DNA of 64,000 bases from the NCBI GenBank assembly GCA_904066235.2, contig CAJFCV020000001.1, forward strand, positions 3,968,001-4,032,000. The letters run 5' to 3'. The DNA is from Bursaphelenchus xylophilus (lineage: Eukaryota > Nematoda > Chromadorea > Rhabditida > Aphelenchoididae). Of the stretch, positions 48,020-59,800 are shown one piece after another. Every line of letters begins with the position of its first letter. The first letter of the stretch is position 1. Made by a program: the position numbers and the translations under genes. The notes under the pieces are model-generated. The model saw only the letters and a list, made by a program, of their open reading frames with translations. It did not search any database and was not told the DNA's origin.

Positions 48020-51000
48020 TTAAATATATTTATCAAAATTTCCTTTGGAATCACTGGAACGGCCCAATTCAATAAGAGAAACCAGTGGATCTCGCGATTT
48101 GAGATGGTATTTGGCCAGCCTGTCGATGGGACGGGAGGCAAGATTCTTGACATGGAACAAGTCCACGCTTCCGATGATGATCTGAGCGCGAGTGGCACGA
48201 CTCAGCGAGACCAACAGTCTTTTGGCCGTGTCATAGGCTGGCCATTCCTCGGCATGCCCGTTCATAAATCCATAGGGGCCGGTGCGAACCAAGTCAAGGA
48301 GCACAAAAGGAGCGTCGGTGGAGATGGCGCGGTCGACTGTCTGGCCGCGGATGGCGCCCGTGGCGCCGGGTTTGGTGCGACGATGGTAGAATTCGGACTC
48401 TTGGACTGGAATTTGCATAATTTTGGGGACGAATTTGAAAAAATAGGGAAAAATTATTTTTGAGAACTTTTTTCGTGCAAAATCTAGTTTTTTAAATGAG
48501 AAAAATGTTATCCTAACTATAAACAGACGACAGCAAACTTATTTTTTGACCTGAACCTTGTCTATTATAAGGTTTGTCAGTAAAAAAAAATACAAAAATC
48601 CCCAAAATTAATATTTTTGAGCCATTTTTTGGCAAAAAATTTTATTTTTTTCATGCTAAAGATTAAAAAAGAACGGTCGTATTTTAGTTCCACCCATTGG
48701 AATTTCAAAAAATTCAAAAATTTTTATTCCCAAAAAAACTTTTTACAAAAAAAAATTTTTTTTGCCAAAAAACCCCAAAAAATTCCATCAAAAAATCCGT
48801 TCCAATCCCCCTCAACCTACCCCGGTACGGAGTCAAATACAAGCAATCCTCGCTGGAAATGTCCGGATTATTCTTCAGAATGGCGTTGAAAATGTGGGAG
48901 GCGTAGAAAACGTTGCGGCGATTTGTCAGACACAACCTCCGGTCCGTTACTTCATGAGATGATCCATGATGAAGGCGGCGCGGACATTTGTGATCATCAG
49001 CATCACAAAAATGGTGTTTTTGGGGATCTGTTCGGGGCAAATTGATGAACAATGAGACGAATTGGCGCTTTTCGATCTTCAGAAGATCACTGATGAGATT
49101 GAAACAGCCGGCAAAGTCAAGGAGGAGAGGACGGTCAGGGGGGCAGAGTGCGGTGTGGAGGGTAAAATCACTGAAATATGAAAAAATTTTTAAAAATTTT
49201 AAAAATAAATTTGCATAACCAAAAAAATAAATTACATAATTTTAAAAAAATAATGAAAAAAGACCTTGTAAAAAAAAATTTCGCAAATTTTTAAAATTTT
49301 AAATAAATTATGCAAATTTTTCAAAAACAAAAATTTGAATATTTAAAAAATTTGCTTTGCATAATCAAGGTCAAATTAAAATCTTCGTTACAAAACAAAC
49401 AAAAAATTCTAATAACATTTTTTTAATTTATACAAATTTTCAAAAATTTAAATATTCAAAATTTTTCAACTTTCATAATTAACCCCTAAAAACAGGAATA
49501 AAAAATACTAAAACCAACTCACTAGAAAGGCTGGATAATTTTGCACAATGCTTTCGGAGTTCTGACAATCTGTTTCATCTGAGTAGACGGTAAGTTGCAC
49601 TTCAAAAGCTGGACCAAAGCCGATTCATCGTACCCGGAACGCATCTCATCGCCGTCGGTAAGGAAGGGCTCTTTCGAAAATCGCGCGTTCAATTGAAACT
49701 GATCACCTGAAACATCAATTTTTACATTTTAATTCCATCAATCTCATGTGTAATATAATTAGACCCCAACATCTTACCAAAAATGCTCATATGTTGTGGA
49801 ACATGGCGTTTCTTCTCATTCAACATGACCAGATGGGTGTAAAAGTTGAGCGTGGACACGGACGAGGCCTCATCCAAGAGGACGGAATCGGCTTTGAACT
49901 GAAGAACAACGTCGGCCGTGAGGAAATTGTGGATCGCGACGAGCATTGTGATTTGCTCCGGGACCTCGTGGCTGAACGAACAAACCTCTTCAATCTCGGG
50001 GTCTCTCGGCTCCATTGCCGAGTCCTTCTCCAACTTATACCAGATGTATTGTCGCTCGTTGTTCAGATGTCTGAATTGCGGGAGTTCGAGGAGGAATTTG
50101 GACATTCGAACGATCCGCAGGGTGATTTCATTGGCTGCGCCGCGACGCGTGGTCAAGAGAAGGGTTTTTCGGCGAAGGGCGAACCAGTTGTAGATGGCGA
50201 GGAAACAAAAAATCGTCGTTTTTCCTGTTCCAGAGGGACCCTGAAGATGGATAAGGTAAGATTAGGTGGGAAATGTCAAAAATCAAAGTGCTAAGGTGTG
50301 GAAAATTGCCTTTCATGATACCTGAGACAATATCAGACAACAATTTTCGAATAAATTTGCGAAATTTTTAACCCGCGCTTTGCAGAAACTTGCGAAATTT
50401 TAAAGCCAAAAATTGGCAAAAAATCAATTTTTTCGGAGAAAATTTTTGAAAGGTATGATCAGATGGACCCTGAAGATGGATAAATGTCAAAAATCAGAGT
50501 GCTAAGAGTGTGGAAAATTCCCTTTCATGATGCCTGACATCATTTTCAGATCCCAATTTTTAAAGAACTCACCAAAATTGCATGCATTTCGTACTCATAG
50601 GCATTGATGGCATGCCCCATTTGCTCTGGCATCAACCGATAAGGCTTTGGCAGAAGATCGTTGAACTTTTCGAGGTCATTTCGTTTCACATCAGAGAAGA
50701 TTTTCTGATCTTCAATCTTGGGATTGTAAAAGTTGCTGACCATCTCCTTCAGATTCTTTGGGAATGTCTCTCGGTCGTTGGGGGAGTCAATAAAGTCTCT
50801 CATTTTTTTCGTCTCCTCGCGCATTCGATTGGCACGATGGTTGAAAGCGAGGAAGATCTTGCCTTTAGGCACGTATCCATAGTTGAGGAAGGGCCGGAGA
50901 TCTTTCAATGGGTCAATGGTCAAGGCTGAAGGTAAAATAAATAAGTTGGCAATAGACAAAACTATCGAATTAGATCCATTTATAAGCGAAAGAAACAGTT

Positions 51001-53345
51001 GACTCATAGAGTAATTTTTTGAGTCAAGTCTTCCTTTCAAATCGCAATGTAAAAAAAGCTGTTCATTTGATGATTTTCGCAAAAAAAATGTTTGAAAACA
51101 TGTTTATAAACTCGAGAGAAAAACTTGACCCAAAAATAACCCGTTGAGTCAAGTCTTCTCTCAAAAAATAAATCAACGCAAACTTACTACAATATTCTGA
51201 TGTACTCGGAGGTTGACATCGATAGGCCGTGGCGTTCAGTCTGATCATCGACACCTTCTTTCTGGGCAAATCGTCTGGCCAATCAGCATCGAACTCATGA
51301 TCTTGAATACTGGTCGATTCCTCCCTTATGCAAATGATGATCGGGAATCCGTAAACCCCATTGTGATTTAGTTCTCCTAAAACAAAAAAAAACAATAATT
51401 TCGGTGTCAACCTTACTTCTCAGATAGGACTGCTCACTGTTCAGCTCCTTGTTCTCCCCTTTATCTCTGATATTGAAAGTCAAATCAAATGGCCGAAAGT
51501 TGGAGCTACCAATGTTAATGTTAACTCTAGCAGGCTCGATTCTCAGATCAAATAGCTCAAATTCGAAGGCTTCGGTTGCACTGAGCTTTCTCCAAAGAAG
51601 ATCGTGAGCCAAGACCAATGATCTTCCACCAAAATTTCCAAATACTTCGATATTGCGTAAGATTTTTTCGTGGAAGCGCACCCCAAACCCATACTCATTC
51701 GCTGGCGTCAAACCTTCAAGAAGCTCATAGAACATTCTCATCATTTCCGGAGACAACTCCTGGTACAACTGATGCTTGTTCTCAAAGTAGAACTTGTTCT
51801 TTCTTGGCTCAAAGTCTGGACGCATAAATCCCCTCACCAGATCATCGCAAAGCTTTGGATGAATTTTGTAGGAAACTCGCCAATTATCAATGAAGGAACG
51901 GCATTTAAAACAAGTTTTGATTGGGCACTCAAATGTACGATGATTTTCTCTACAGTTGTCGCATACTCTGTCTTGATCTGGCGGCTGAAAGATGACGACA
52001 ATCAACTAAAGCCAAGAAGTTTTCGAAAATGGCTGGAATAAATCGGCCAAGACAGTACCTAAACATAACAAGTCGTTCTCACTTACTGGACCAAGATTTA
52101 GAATTCCAAAATCATCATCATACTCTTCAGAAGCCCTAAGCAGCGAGCCTTCACTTCGACTTCTATGGCGAAATCCTCTTCGTTGATTGTCGAAAACCGA
52201 TGCTCGTCGAGGCCTGCGAGTATGCTCTACATTGTTGCGGCTCCTGTCTCGACGAGGGCTGTGCCTTCCCTCGTTCTCCGCAAAGCAAGCTCTGAGAGAC
52301 CTCAAGTTGCCCCGAACGCTGTTATAAACCGTTCCATTCTCTTGGTTCCATCCAAACCCTCCAAACCCATTGTTGGAATTGTCTTGACGAGTTGCAGTTG
52401 GCCGTTCGCCGAAGCTGTGCCTCCCCTCGTCTCCCAGAAAGCGAGCTGTGGACGACCTTCTGTTACCTCGAATGCCATGATAAACCGCTTCATTCTCTTT
52501 GTTCCCTCCAAACCCATTGTTGTAATCGTCTTGACGAGTTGTAGTTGGCCGATCTCCAAATCCAAAGCCTCCTCTTCCTCTGAACATGTTCTGCGAGAGT
52601 CCACGTGCTCCTCTGGCCCCAATTCCTTCAAAGAAATATAACATTCTCAAACCTCTCACCCCTAACTGTGCCCAAGCTTTCCACAGTAACTTCCGTAGAT
52701 TCACTCCTTCCACTGCCATTTACAATGCTTGAGCAGGTGCTTCCTGCAGCAGTTACAGAAGGGGTACTGTGCCCAATACGAGAACCACCTCTAGAAAAAC
52801 CGGCCGACAGAAAAATAGGTACGCGACGTTGGTCCTCATTGCATTCGACGACACGGTCGTGTGTGGGAAGGTTTGAAGCCATGCGCGGTTTTTCGGGAAT
52901 ACTTGCGAGGCCGAAGTGTGAAGACGCTAAAATTGCGGGTTGAATGCGGTAAGGCCGAAAAATTACAGGAGGACCGGCGGGAACTTTGCAGCAGGCCTTC
53001 TTGCTCTGAGATCCATTCATGAATGCGTGTGGCCGTCGAAGAATTGGAACGTCTGGCCGTCGAAGAACTGGGATCGGCCACTGAAAACAAGGAATTCTCA
53101 AAAATAGACCTAAACTTACCGTTATTCTCTCCTAGAGTTGGATATATGCGAGGTTCCGGCGGGCCAAAGTTGCTGTTTCTTTCTTCGTCGATTTTTGGAG
53201 TGGTTGAAGTTGATCTGTCGCTGGTGTTGAAGCCGTTAAATCTTGTCGTTGGTGGCCGCATAGTTGAATTGGGGGAGGAAGTTTGTTTCGTCGAATGGCT
53301 TTCGGTGGAGTTCAGGACACTTGACGGCCGGGTTCTCCTATTCAT
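48020..53345 (-). CDS. SF1 helicase paralogue 2, intact, with FG/RG-rich N terminus
   Basis: Minus-strand exons join in phase to 1222 codons including stop: 53345-53120, 53067-52660, 52625-52087, 51984-51417, 51376-51188, 50925-50573, 50240-49778, 49706-49523, 49170-48821, 48405-48020. Residues 1-391 are low-complexity, with RGRGGFGFG, NNGFGGFG and RS-rich tracts. A Cys cluster follows (VCDNCRENHRTFECP, CFKCRSF). The helicase core has motif I GPSGTGKTT, Ia TTRRGAANEIT, II LDEASS, III GDQFQLNARF, V RGQTVDRAI and VI LLVSLSRATRAQIIIG. Superfamily 1 RNA helicases of this type (UPF1, MOV10, ZNFX1) unwind RNA in decay or small-RNA pathways; the exact role here is inferred only. The ATG follows TTTTTTAG directly, as in copy 1. 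Exon 2 needs an acceptor 13 nt past a better TTTTCAG; the upstream one would shift frame to an early stop. Confidence 0.85.
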
Positions 53346-53634
53346 CTAAAAAATATCAAAATAACAAATGCACAAAAAAGTATTTTACGCAAGCACAACA
53401 CAAATAGCTTGAGAGACTATTTGCAATAAAACGACAAACAACCAGAAAATTGCGAAACCTTCCCGTCGGCAAAACAGTTTTTCGTTTTCGCGCCAAGACC
53501 GAAATCCTTGAATTTTCTCAGGAAAGGCGGGAATTAAAATTATCTGAATGTTAAAAATCAAACGAGAGCCATGTCTGTTAGACATCGAGGAATTACTTAT
53601 CAATTATCTCAATACCAAAGATAAATTTTATATA

Positions 53635-54598
53635 TTAGGTTGATGCAAAAGGAATTGCGGATTTTTTAATTTATTCGTATTTTTTCATAGGATAGCTCAA
53701 TTCAAAAATGGAAAAAGGTATATAGTAGTAAATTTTAAGAGGATTTTTCTGTATATGTGCTATTCTTATAAAAGTTATCAAACGTTACCATAAGTTACCA
53801 CGAAAGTACCCTAAACATGTTAGTATATTTTAAACCAATTTTTTTACATATTGTTTTGCGGCGTTATCCATTTTCGAAAATATTTTGATAAAATACGTTA
53901 TATTCTATCAAAAAACAAAAAAAAACCCCATTTTTGGCAAAGCGTTAAAACGCTATCCCAGAAATTCAAATTTCAGCAAATTTTACAAATCGTGTCATAT
54001 CTTTTTTTTAATAAGTCCAAAATAAAAAATTCTTTTTGCTTTCGATTAGTAACAACATTTTTAAGATTTTTGTGACAAAAAAACATCAAAATCAAAAAAA
54101 TTTATTTTTTGACATTTTTTGACCAAAAAATAAAATTCAAGATTTTGATGTCTTTTTTTCACGAAAGCCTTAAAAATGTTGTTACTAATCGAAAGCAAAA
54201 AGAATTTTTTATTTTGGACTTCCTAAAAAAAAGATATGACACGATTTGTAAAATTTGCTGAAACTTGAATTTTTGGGATAGCGTTTTAACGCTTTGCCAA
54301 AAATGGGGTTTTTTTTGTTTTTTGATAGAATATAACGTATTTTATCAAAATATTTTCGAAAATGGATAAAGCCGCAAAACAATATGTAAAAAAATTGGTT
54401 TAAAATATACTAACATGTTTAGGGTACTTTCGTGGTAACTTATGGTAACGTTTGATAACTTTTATAAGAATAGCACATATACAGAAAAATCCTCTTAAAA
54501 TTTACTACTATATACCTTTTTCCATTTTTGAATTGAGCTATCCTATGAAAAAATACGAATAAATTAAAAAATCCGCAATTCCTTTTGCATCAACCTAA
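53635..54598. mobile_element. Near-perfect mariner-type foldback element
   Basis: 964 bp of two arms of about 460 bp around a loop of about 40 bp near 54110. Ends read TTAGGTTGATGCAAAAGG and its complement, flanked by TA at 53633-53634 and 54599-54600. The ends resemble the mariner/MADE1 class. Few arm differences suggest it is young. No transposase. Confidence 0.9.
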
Positions 54599-54635
54599 TA
54601 AAATTCAGCCATGGCTGTAATTTACCCTCTCTTAC

Positions 54636-56200
54636 CGGAACGGGTTCGAAAGCTTCGGCCTCATCATCAGAGAAAGAATTGCGTCGTCTAGGCAGTCCAC
54701 TTTCACTTCGACTTCTCCTTGATCTGAATCCTCGCCTTGTCTCGTTGCAAGTTGAGGGCCGGCTATATCTTCTTGCAAAGTCCTTGCGGCTGCTGAAAAT
54801 ATTGTGGCGTCGAAGCCACTCGTCATTTATTCTAGGCCTTCTTGTGTAACGTCGATCATAACCAAAGAACAACCTTTCATTTTCGCGCCGCCGGGTTTGT
54901 TGTCTAAGTTCTTAATTCCGTATATTACTTATTTTTCTTGGTCTTCTTGTCACCGGGTTTGATGACCACCTACCTCTGAGTTGAGCCTCACGTTTTTCCT
55001 CTTCTTCTTTACGCCAACGTTCATGACAACTTCCAAATTTTCCGCCTCGAAGATGAGAACTGCCGCCCCGAGTTGGCTCACTTGATCTGCTCATTGTAGC
55101 TGAATAAGCCCGAGGAGTGTCGCTTTTGATAGTAGAGACATCACTTTGGCCTCCAAATGAAGTGTGAAAGAACCGGTTGCCGATGTTTCGATAATGGCCT
55201 CTAAAAGAAGAGCCTCCACGGTTATTTACTGTGTTATTTGGAGGGCTAGAGACTTCAACAGGCTCTTCAGTAAGCGTATTGGTACTTCCAAAGTCCGGCG
55301 ATGCGATTTTGTTAGTTTCATCTTCGTCACTAGCCATGTTCTGGTCAAATACATCACCATCGGCCCGGCTACTAAAACTGCTATAAGAATCTCTGTAACT
55401 AAAGCTCTGATTGCTATGGCTACTGCTTGAAGGTGACCAAGTAGACCTGGAAAAGGGGGTATAGCTACTTGCAAAGTCAGATGACTTATAGCGATCTGTT
55501 TTGGCTTCTTCTAGCCAATTTCTTTGGCCAAATATGGCGCTATTGGAATTGTTCTGGCTTTGGAATCCTCCTCCCCCAGAATGAGTTGAATATCCACTTC
55601 CGTTTTGAAGCCCTAAACACTAAATTTTGAGCTTAAATATGATGACAAACCTCTGACAGTTCCCAGACTTTCAATAGTAAGATCGGTGGTGTCACTTTTT
55701 CCACTGCTCTCTTTTCCATTCACACTTGAACATGCACTTGTCGTAGAAGAGTTTGCGGTTTGCGACATGACGGTTGTTGAGGAATTGTTTGCTAAAAACA
55801 GTCATTTTTACAAAGGATTGAGGGAATATGAACTTGCATGTAGAAGGAAAAGAACTCGGCGATGCTGCTTGTTGCGCAATCCATTCATTCAACCGAGGAT
55901 TTAAGGGATCAGCTTGAGAACATCCAGCGAGAGTTTCTAAAATACGAAAATGTCCGTGCAGGTTATGACAGTAATCAAAATACAGTCAAATCTCTGTACA
56001 GCGGATTGAAAAAGACAAAAAAATCGTTTTAGCGTGGTTTTGTTGCAAGGAGGTTGGGACTTCAGAAGTTTTTTTTATAGACATTTTTTATTCCACTTCA
56101 AGTCTAAAAACTCACTTTTTTGAGCTTTACAATCATGAGATGTTGCCGTCTGCAAAGTTATGGAATTCTTATTCTTGTCGATTTTTCTAGTCGTTGACAT
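54636..56200 (-). CDS. Orphan N-terminal cassette of the helicase family
   Basis: Four minus-strand exons join to exactly 380 codons ending in phase 0: 56200-56116, 55791-55651, 55612-54974, 54910-54636. The start is MSTTRKIDKNKNSITLQ. Exon 2 ends TDLTIESLGTVRG, matching TEVTVESLGTVRG of copy 2 and TDVTIESVGTVTG of copy 1. Exon 3 is Ser/Gly-rich with RG and FG pairs. Exon 4 (RRGFRSRRSRSESG, then RRRNSFSDDEAEAFEPVP) aligns with the end of the copy 2 N-terminal region and stops at a GTAAGA donor. No Cys knuckle or helicase exon follows before copy 2. The next phase-compatible acceptor is the copy 2 exon at 51984. It could be an alternative 5' cassette of copy 2 or the remnant of a fourth gene. 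Confidence 0.75.
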
Positions 56201-56838
56201 TTTCTTTTGATACTTAAATTTCCATTCAAAGATTACTGGTTTTCCTGTTTGTAAGAAAGATCAAGCACAAGTGAGAGAATCGCTCGTTGGCGTCTGCAAC
56301 GAAAGTAAATTTAGTGCTTCAAGAGAATTAAATTTTTTTTAAAACTTTTTTTCGGATTTTGTCACAGAAATATTTTTGGGCCACGCATCTCATTCCTAAA
56401 GGTCTTTGTGAACGCTATCATTGTTGGAACGTATTTTACATTAGGTCTAAAAATTTTTGAAAGAAAAAGTGACTTTTTTGGCTACATATATTATATTAGA
56501 CACATCAAACAAATTTCAAAAAATTCTGCCACAAACTTTTTATGATAAATCAGCTTCAGCCCTACAAAAAAAGCATCTCCGGAAAAGATGTTGGCCAAAA
56601 AATAAGGCCGCTCCCTTCTTTCTTTCTTAATTTTTATCTGCGAGTTGATCTTGGCGTTAGAAGCGATTCTTTCCAATTTCTTTTGAATAATTCGATTAAA
56701 ACATGTGTTTTTCCTCGGCAAAAAAAATTTTTTTTGCGATACAAAAATCGCAGAAATTGGATTTTTGAAAATTTATTTATTGCAACAACATCAGATAACA
56801 AATGAAAAATAGAATTTCGAGATTTTTTGGCCAAGAAA

Positions 56839-59800
56839 TCAGACCATTTGATTATAAAAATCTGCGGAACCTGTGTAGCAGCTTGTGGTGTAAGAAACCA
56901 TGGGATCTCTGGAGTTGAGATGAGCAGCCGCCACTTTGTCGATGGGATTGGTTGGACGACCTCTGACATCCTCGTCGCGCACACTTCCAATGATGATCTG
57001 AGCGCGACTGGCACGACTCAACGAGACCAACAATCGCTTGGCCTCGGGGTAGGCAGGCCATTGGGCGGCCCTTCCATTCATAAATCCATTGGAAGAGGTG
57101 CGGACCAAGTCAAGGATCACAAATTGCGCTTCGGTGGAGAGGGCGCGGTCGATTGTCTGGCCTCGCACGGAACCAGAGGGGCCGGATTTCCCGCGACGAT
57201 GGTAGAAGAGGGATTCTTGCACTGAAATTTGCAGAATTTAGGGGTCAACTTTAAAAATGAAAACAAAAATTATTTTTGAGATTATTTTTAATGTAAAATA
57301 TGAATTTTCAAACCAAAAAATTGAGAAAATTCACCCTGTAAAAAAAATTTTGGATTGAAATTTGAATATTTTGCGTTCAAAAAAATCGCAGAAACTGTTG
57401 CAAAACCGATTTTTTAGGAAAAAAATCAAATTTCTCGGCGGAAAAAAACAATTCAAAAAAATGGGTTCAACTAAAATTTAAGAGCGAAGGAATAAGAGCG
57501 AAAAAAATCTTCTGAAAAAAATGCTTCAGCCTCTTTCTTTTTTTGTCGAAAGAGTCTCGAGCAGATTCTCACCACTTGGGAAAGCGTCTGCCATCACACT
57601 CTTTCTTCTCTTCTGGAGGAAGCGTCTGCGAGCAGGCTCTTCCCGACGTTTATAAGCCCCGCCCCCTCGATTTTGAGCCAATCGCTGAGTTGGTGGTTTT
57701 CTTGCAGAAAACGGTTGTCTTGGGTGAAAATTTTTGCCTTTTCATTATTCCGGTGATTTGGGCACGTTTTTATTTGTTTTAGAACTGTGATCCGCCTAGC
57801 CTTACTATGGCTGTCATTTGAAGATTCAATTGAAAATCAGATACATTCCTGGTTAACACAAAGGTTAAGAAAATATTTACAGAACAAGTTTCACAGATAT
57901 ATTTATGTGCAACACAAGTAACATCGAGTTACATTTAGATGTAGAGGGCCGCGGCGGATTCTGCCCATGGGCATTCGTTTCCATATTCACGGTCTCCCTT
58001 TCTTCCCCGTTGTTACTGAGATTGGGAGTGCAATTTTGGGACATTGAGGCTGAATTTGGAAAAATTAGTAACTTTTCGAAAATTTTACATCTAAAATAAC
58101 ATCACAACTCCTCAAAACAACTCTCTCGGTCCTACTTATTATTGGCGCACCTGCAAACACTCACTAAACTGCACATTTTACCTTATTTTAGACAAAGATA
58201 CCTGAAAATTTCAAAAAATCTCGGTTTTGACGTAGGCCTGCAAAAAATTTCAAAAATAGCAACTAAATCACTATTCATACTTTCTTTCTCCGTCTCCTAG
58301 GTATTTCATCACTCACAAAAAACTGCACAAACAAAAAATAATATTACTTTAGGTCCAATCCGCTGAAAACGCCTCAAAAATCCCTTTCTTCTCCCTCAAA
58401 AGTCTATGAAACTGTTACTTACTTTCCATTCAACAAGTGGTGAATATCCCTGTCATTGCTGGATCCAGCTTCATCAACTATCACGAGGACCTTATCCATG
58501 GAGACCAAATTCTTCTTGTCGCATTTATATCTAAAATGTTAAAAACAAAAAATTCTAACTTACAAAGTCGTCCGAATTCATCGCTGTAGCGATCACGTAC
58601 TGTTGAAGTCGAACATCAAGTGGGCCTGAAAGGTGTAAAACAAGTTCAGATATGGAGTTCGCAGTTGGCCAAGTAGGAAAGATTAGGCCTAAAATTACGT
58701 AAACATGCTAGCAAAATGAGGCAACTTACATTTCGCCGCGTCGGTCCGCACTCCTTCGTCAAAATTCGCTATCATTCATCGATGAGCTAGGTTCACCTCC
58801 ATCTATTGTTGTCGGCCACTTTTCTTCGGTCAAAACGACTGAAAATTGTTCGGGCGCAAGCTGCGGAACCTTTTTTTCGCTTGGGCTAGAGAAATGAAGT
58901 TTTACCAACAACTTTGATGCCAAAAAAGGACGACGAAGATTGATATGCGATTGATGAAGGCCTGGAAACACCGCCCATAAGAGGTTGAACTGGATCTACT
59001 GCAAATCATGGACTTATATTCGGCCTCCAATGTCTGGACTCGGAAAAGGTACGTAGAATGTTAAATTGTTGATAGTATTGGTAAGTTTAAGCCGAAATAT
59101 CTCCGCGCATGTGCAGCGAGATGTTTCAATAGTTCAGGTGGAGGACAAGCATAATAATGATGCGGCTTACGAAGTAAATGAAGTCCCTCTTCATCGGCTT
59201 TAACCCTTTCCGGACGAGTCGGCACCTCCATGCAGAAATGAAAGAGGGTACCCTACTGAGTAACGGCATAATAGTGGTTCAGCCCATCGAAGCGTTATTT
59301 GGGACTTATGACAAAAAATGTCCTAAAAAGTACCCCCAGTTGACATAACCCTTATAAAATTTTGCTAACGACCTGTAAATTAGAAACTACCCCTAAGTTA
59401 AAGTCTAAGACTCCAACTACTGTTACATCCAAGAACTGTCCAAATCGGACCACTACAGGATTAGTTGTCGACTTTTGGAAATTGAATTTTAAATTTCGAC
59501 CAATTTTTGGCCCAAAATTGAGTATATCTTCCGCCGGAATCAACCATTTCGGTCCAAATGTGGTTTTTCTGAATCTACATTGATGCTAGCTTCTTCCTAG
59601 AATGTTTCCTGAAAAAACCTATAGAGCACTTTTCTGTAAAAAGCGAAAAAGTCGAAAACGCAAAGGTTTCACCGTATAAAATGTCGCCGCAAGCCGCGAA
59701 GGGTCGGGCGCAGCTCGAAAGGCTAAAATAATATTTTTTCTTCGAAAAATATTATTTTAGTGTCGACAAGCTGAATTCAGATGAAATACAGACAGACAGA

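Noticed and set aside
49746..50294. Plus-strand 182-codon frame, with similar ones at 44299-44808 and 62459-63010
   Set aside because: All are antisense shadows of the conserved helicase motif I-II exon.
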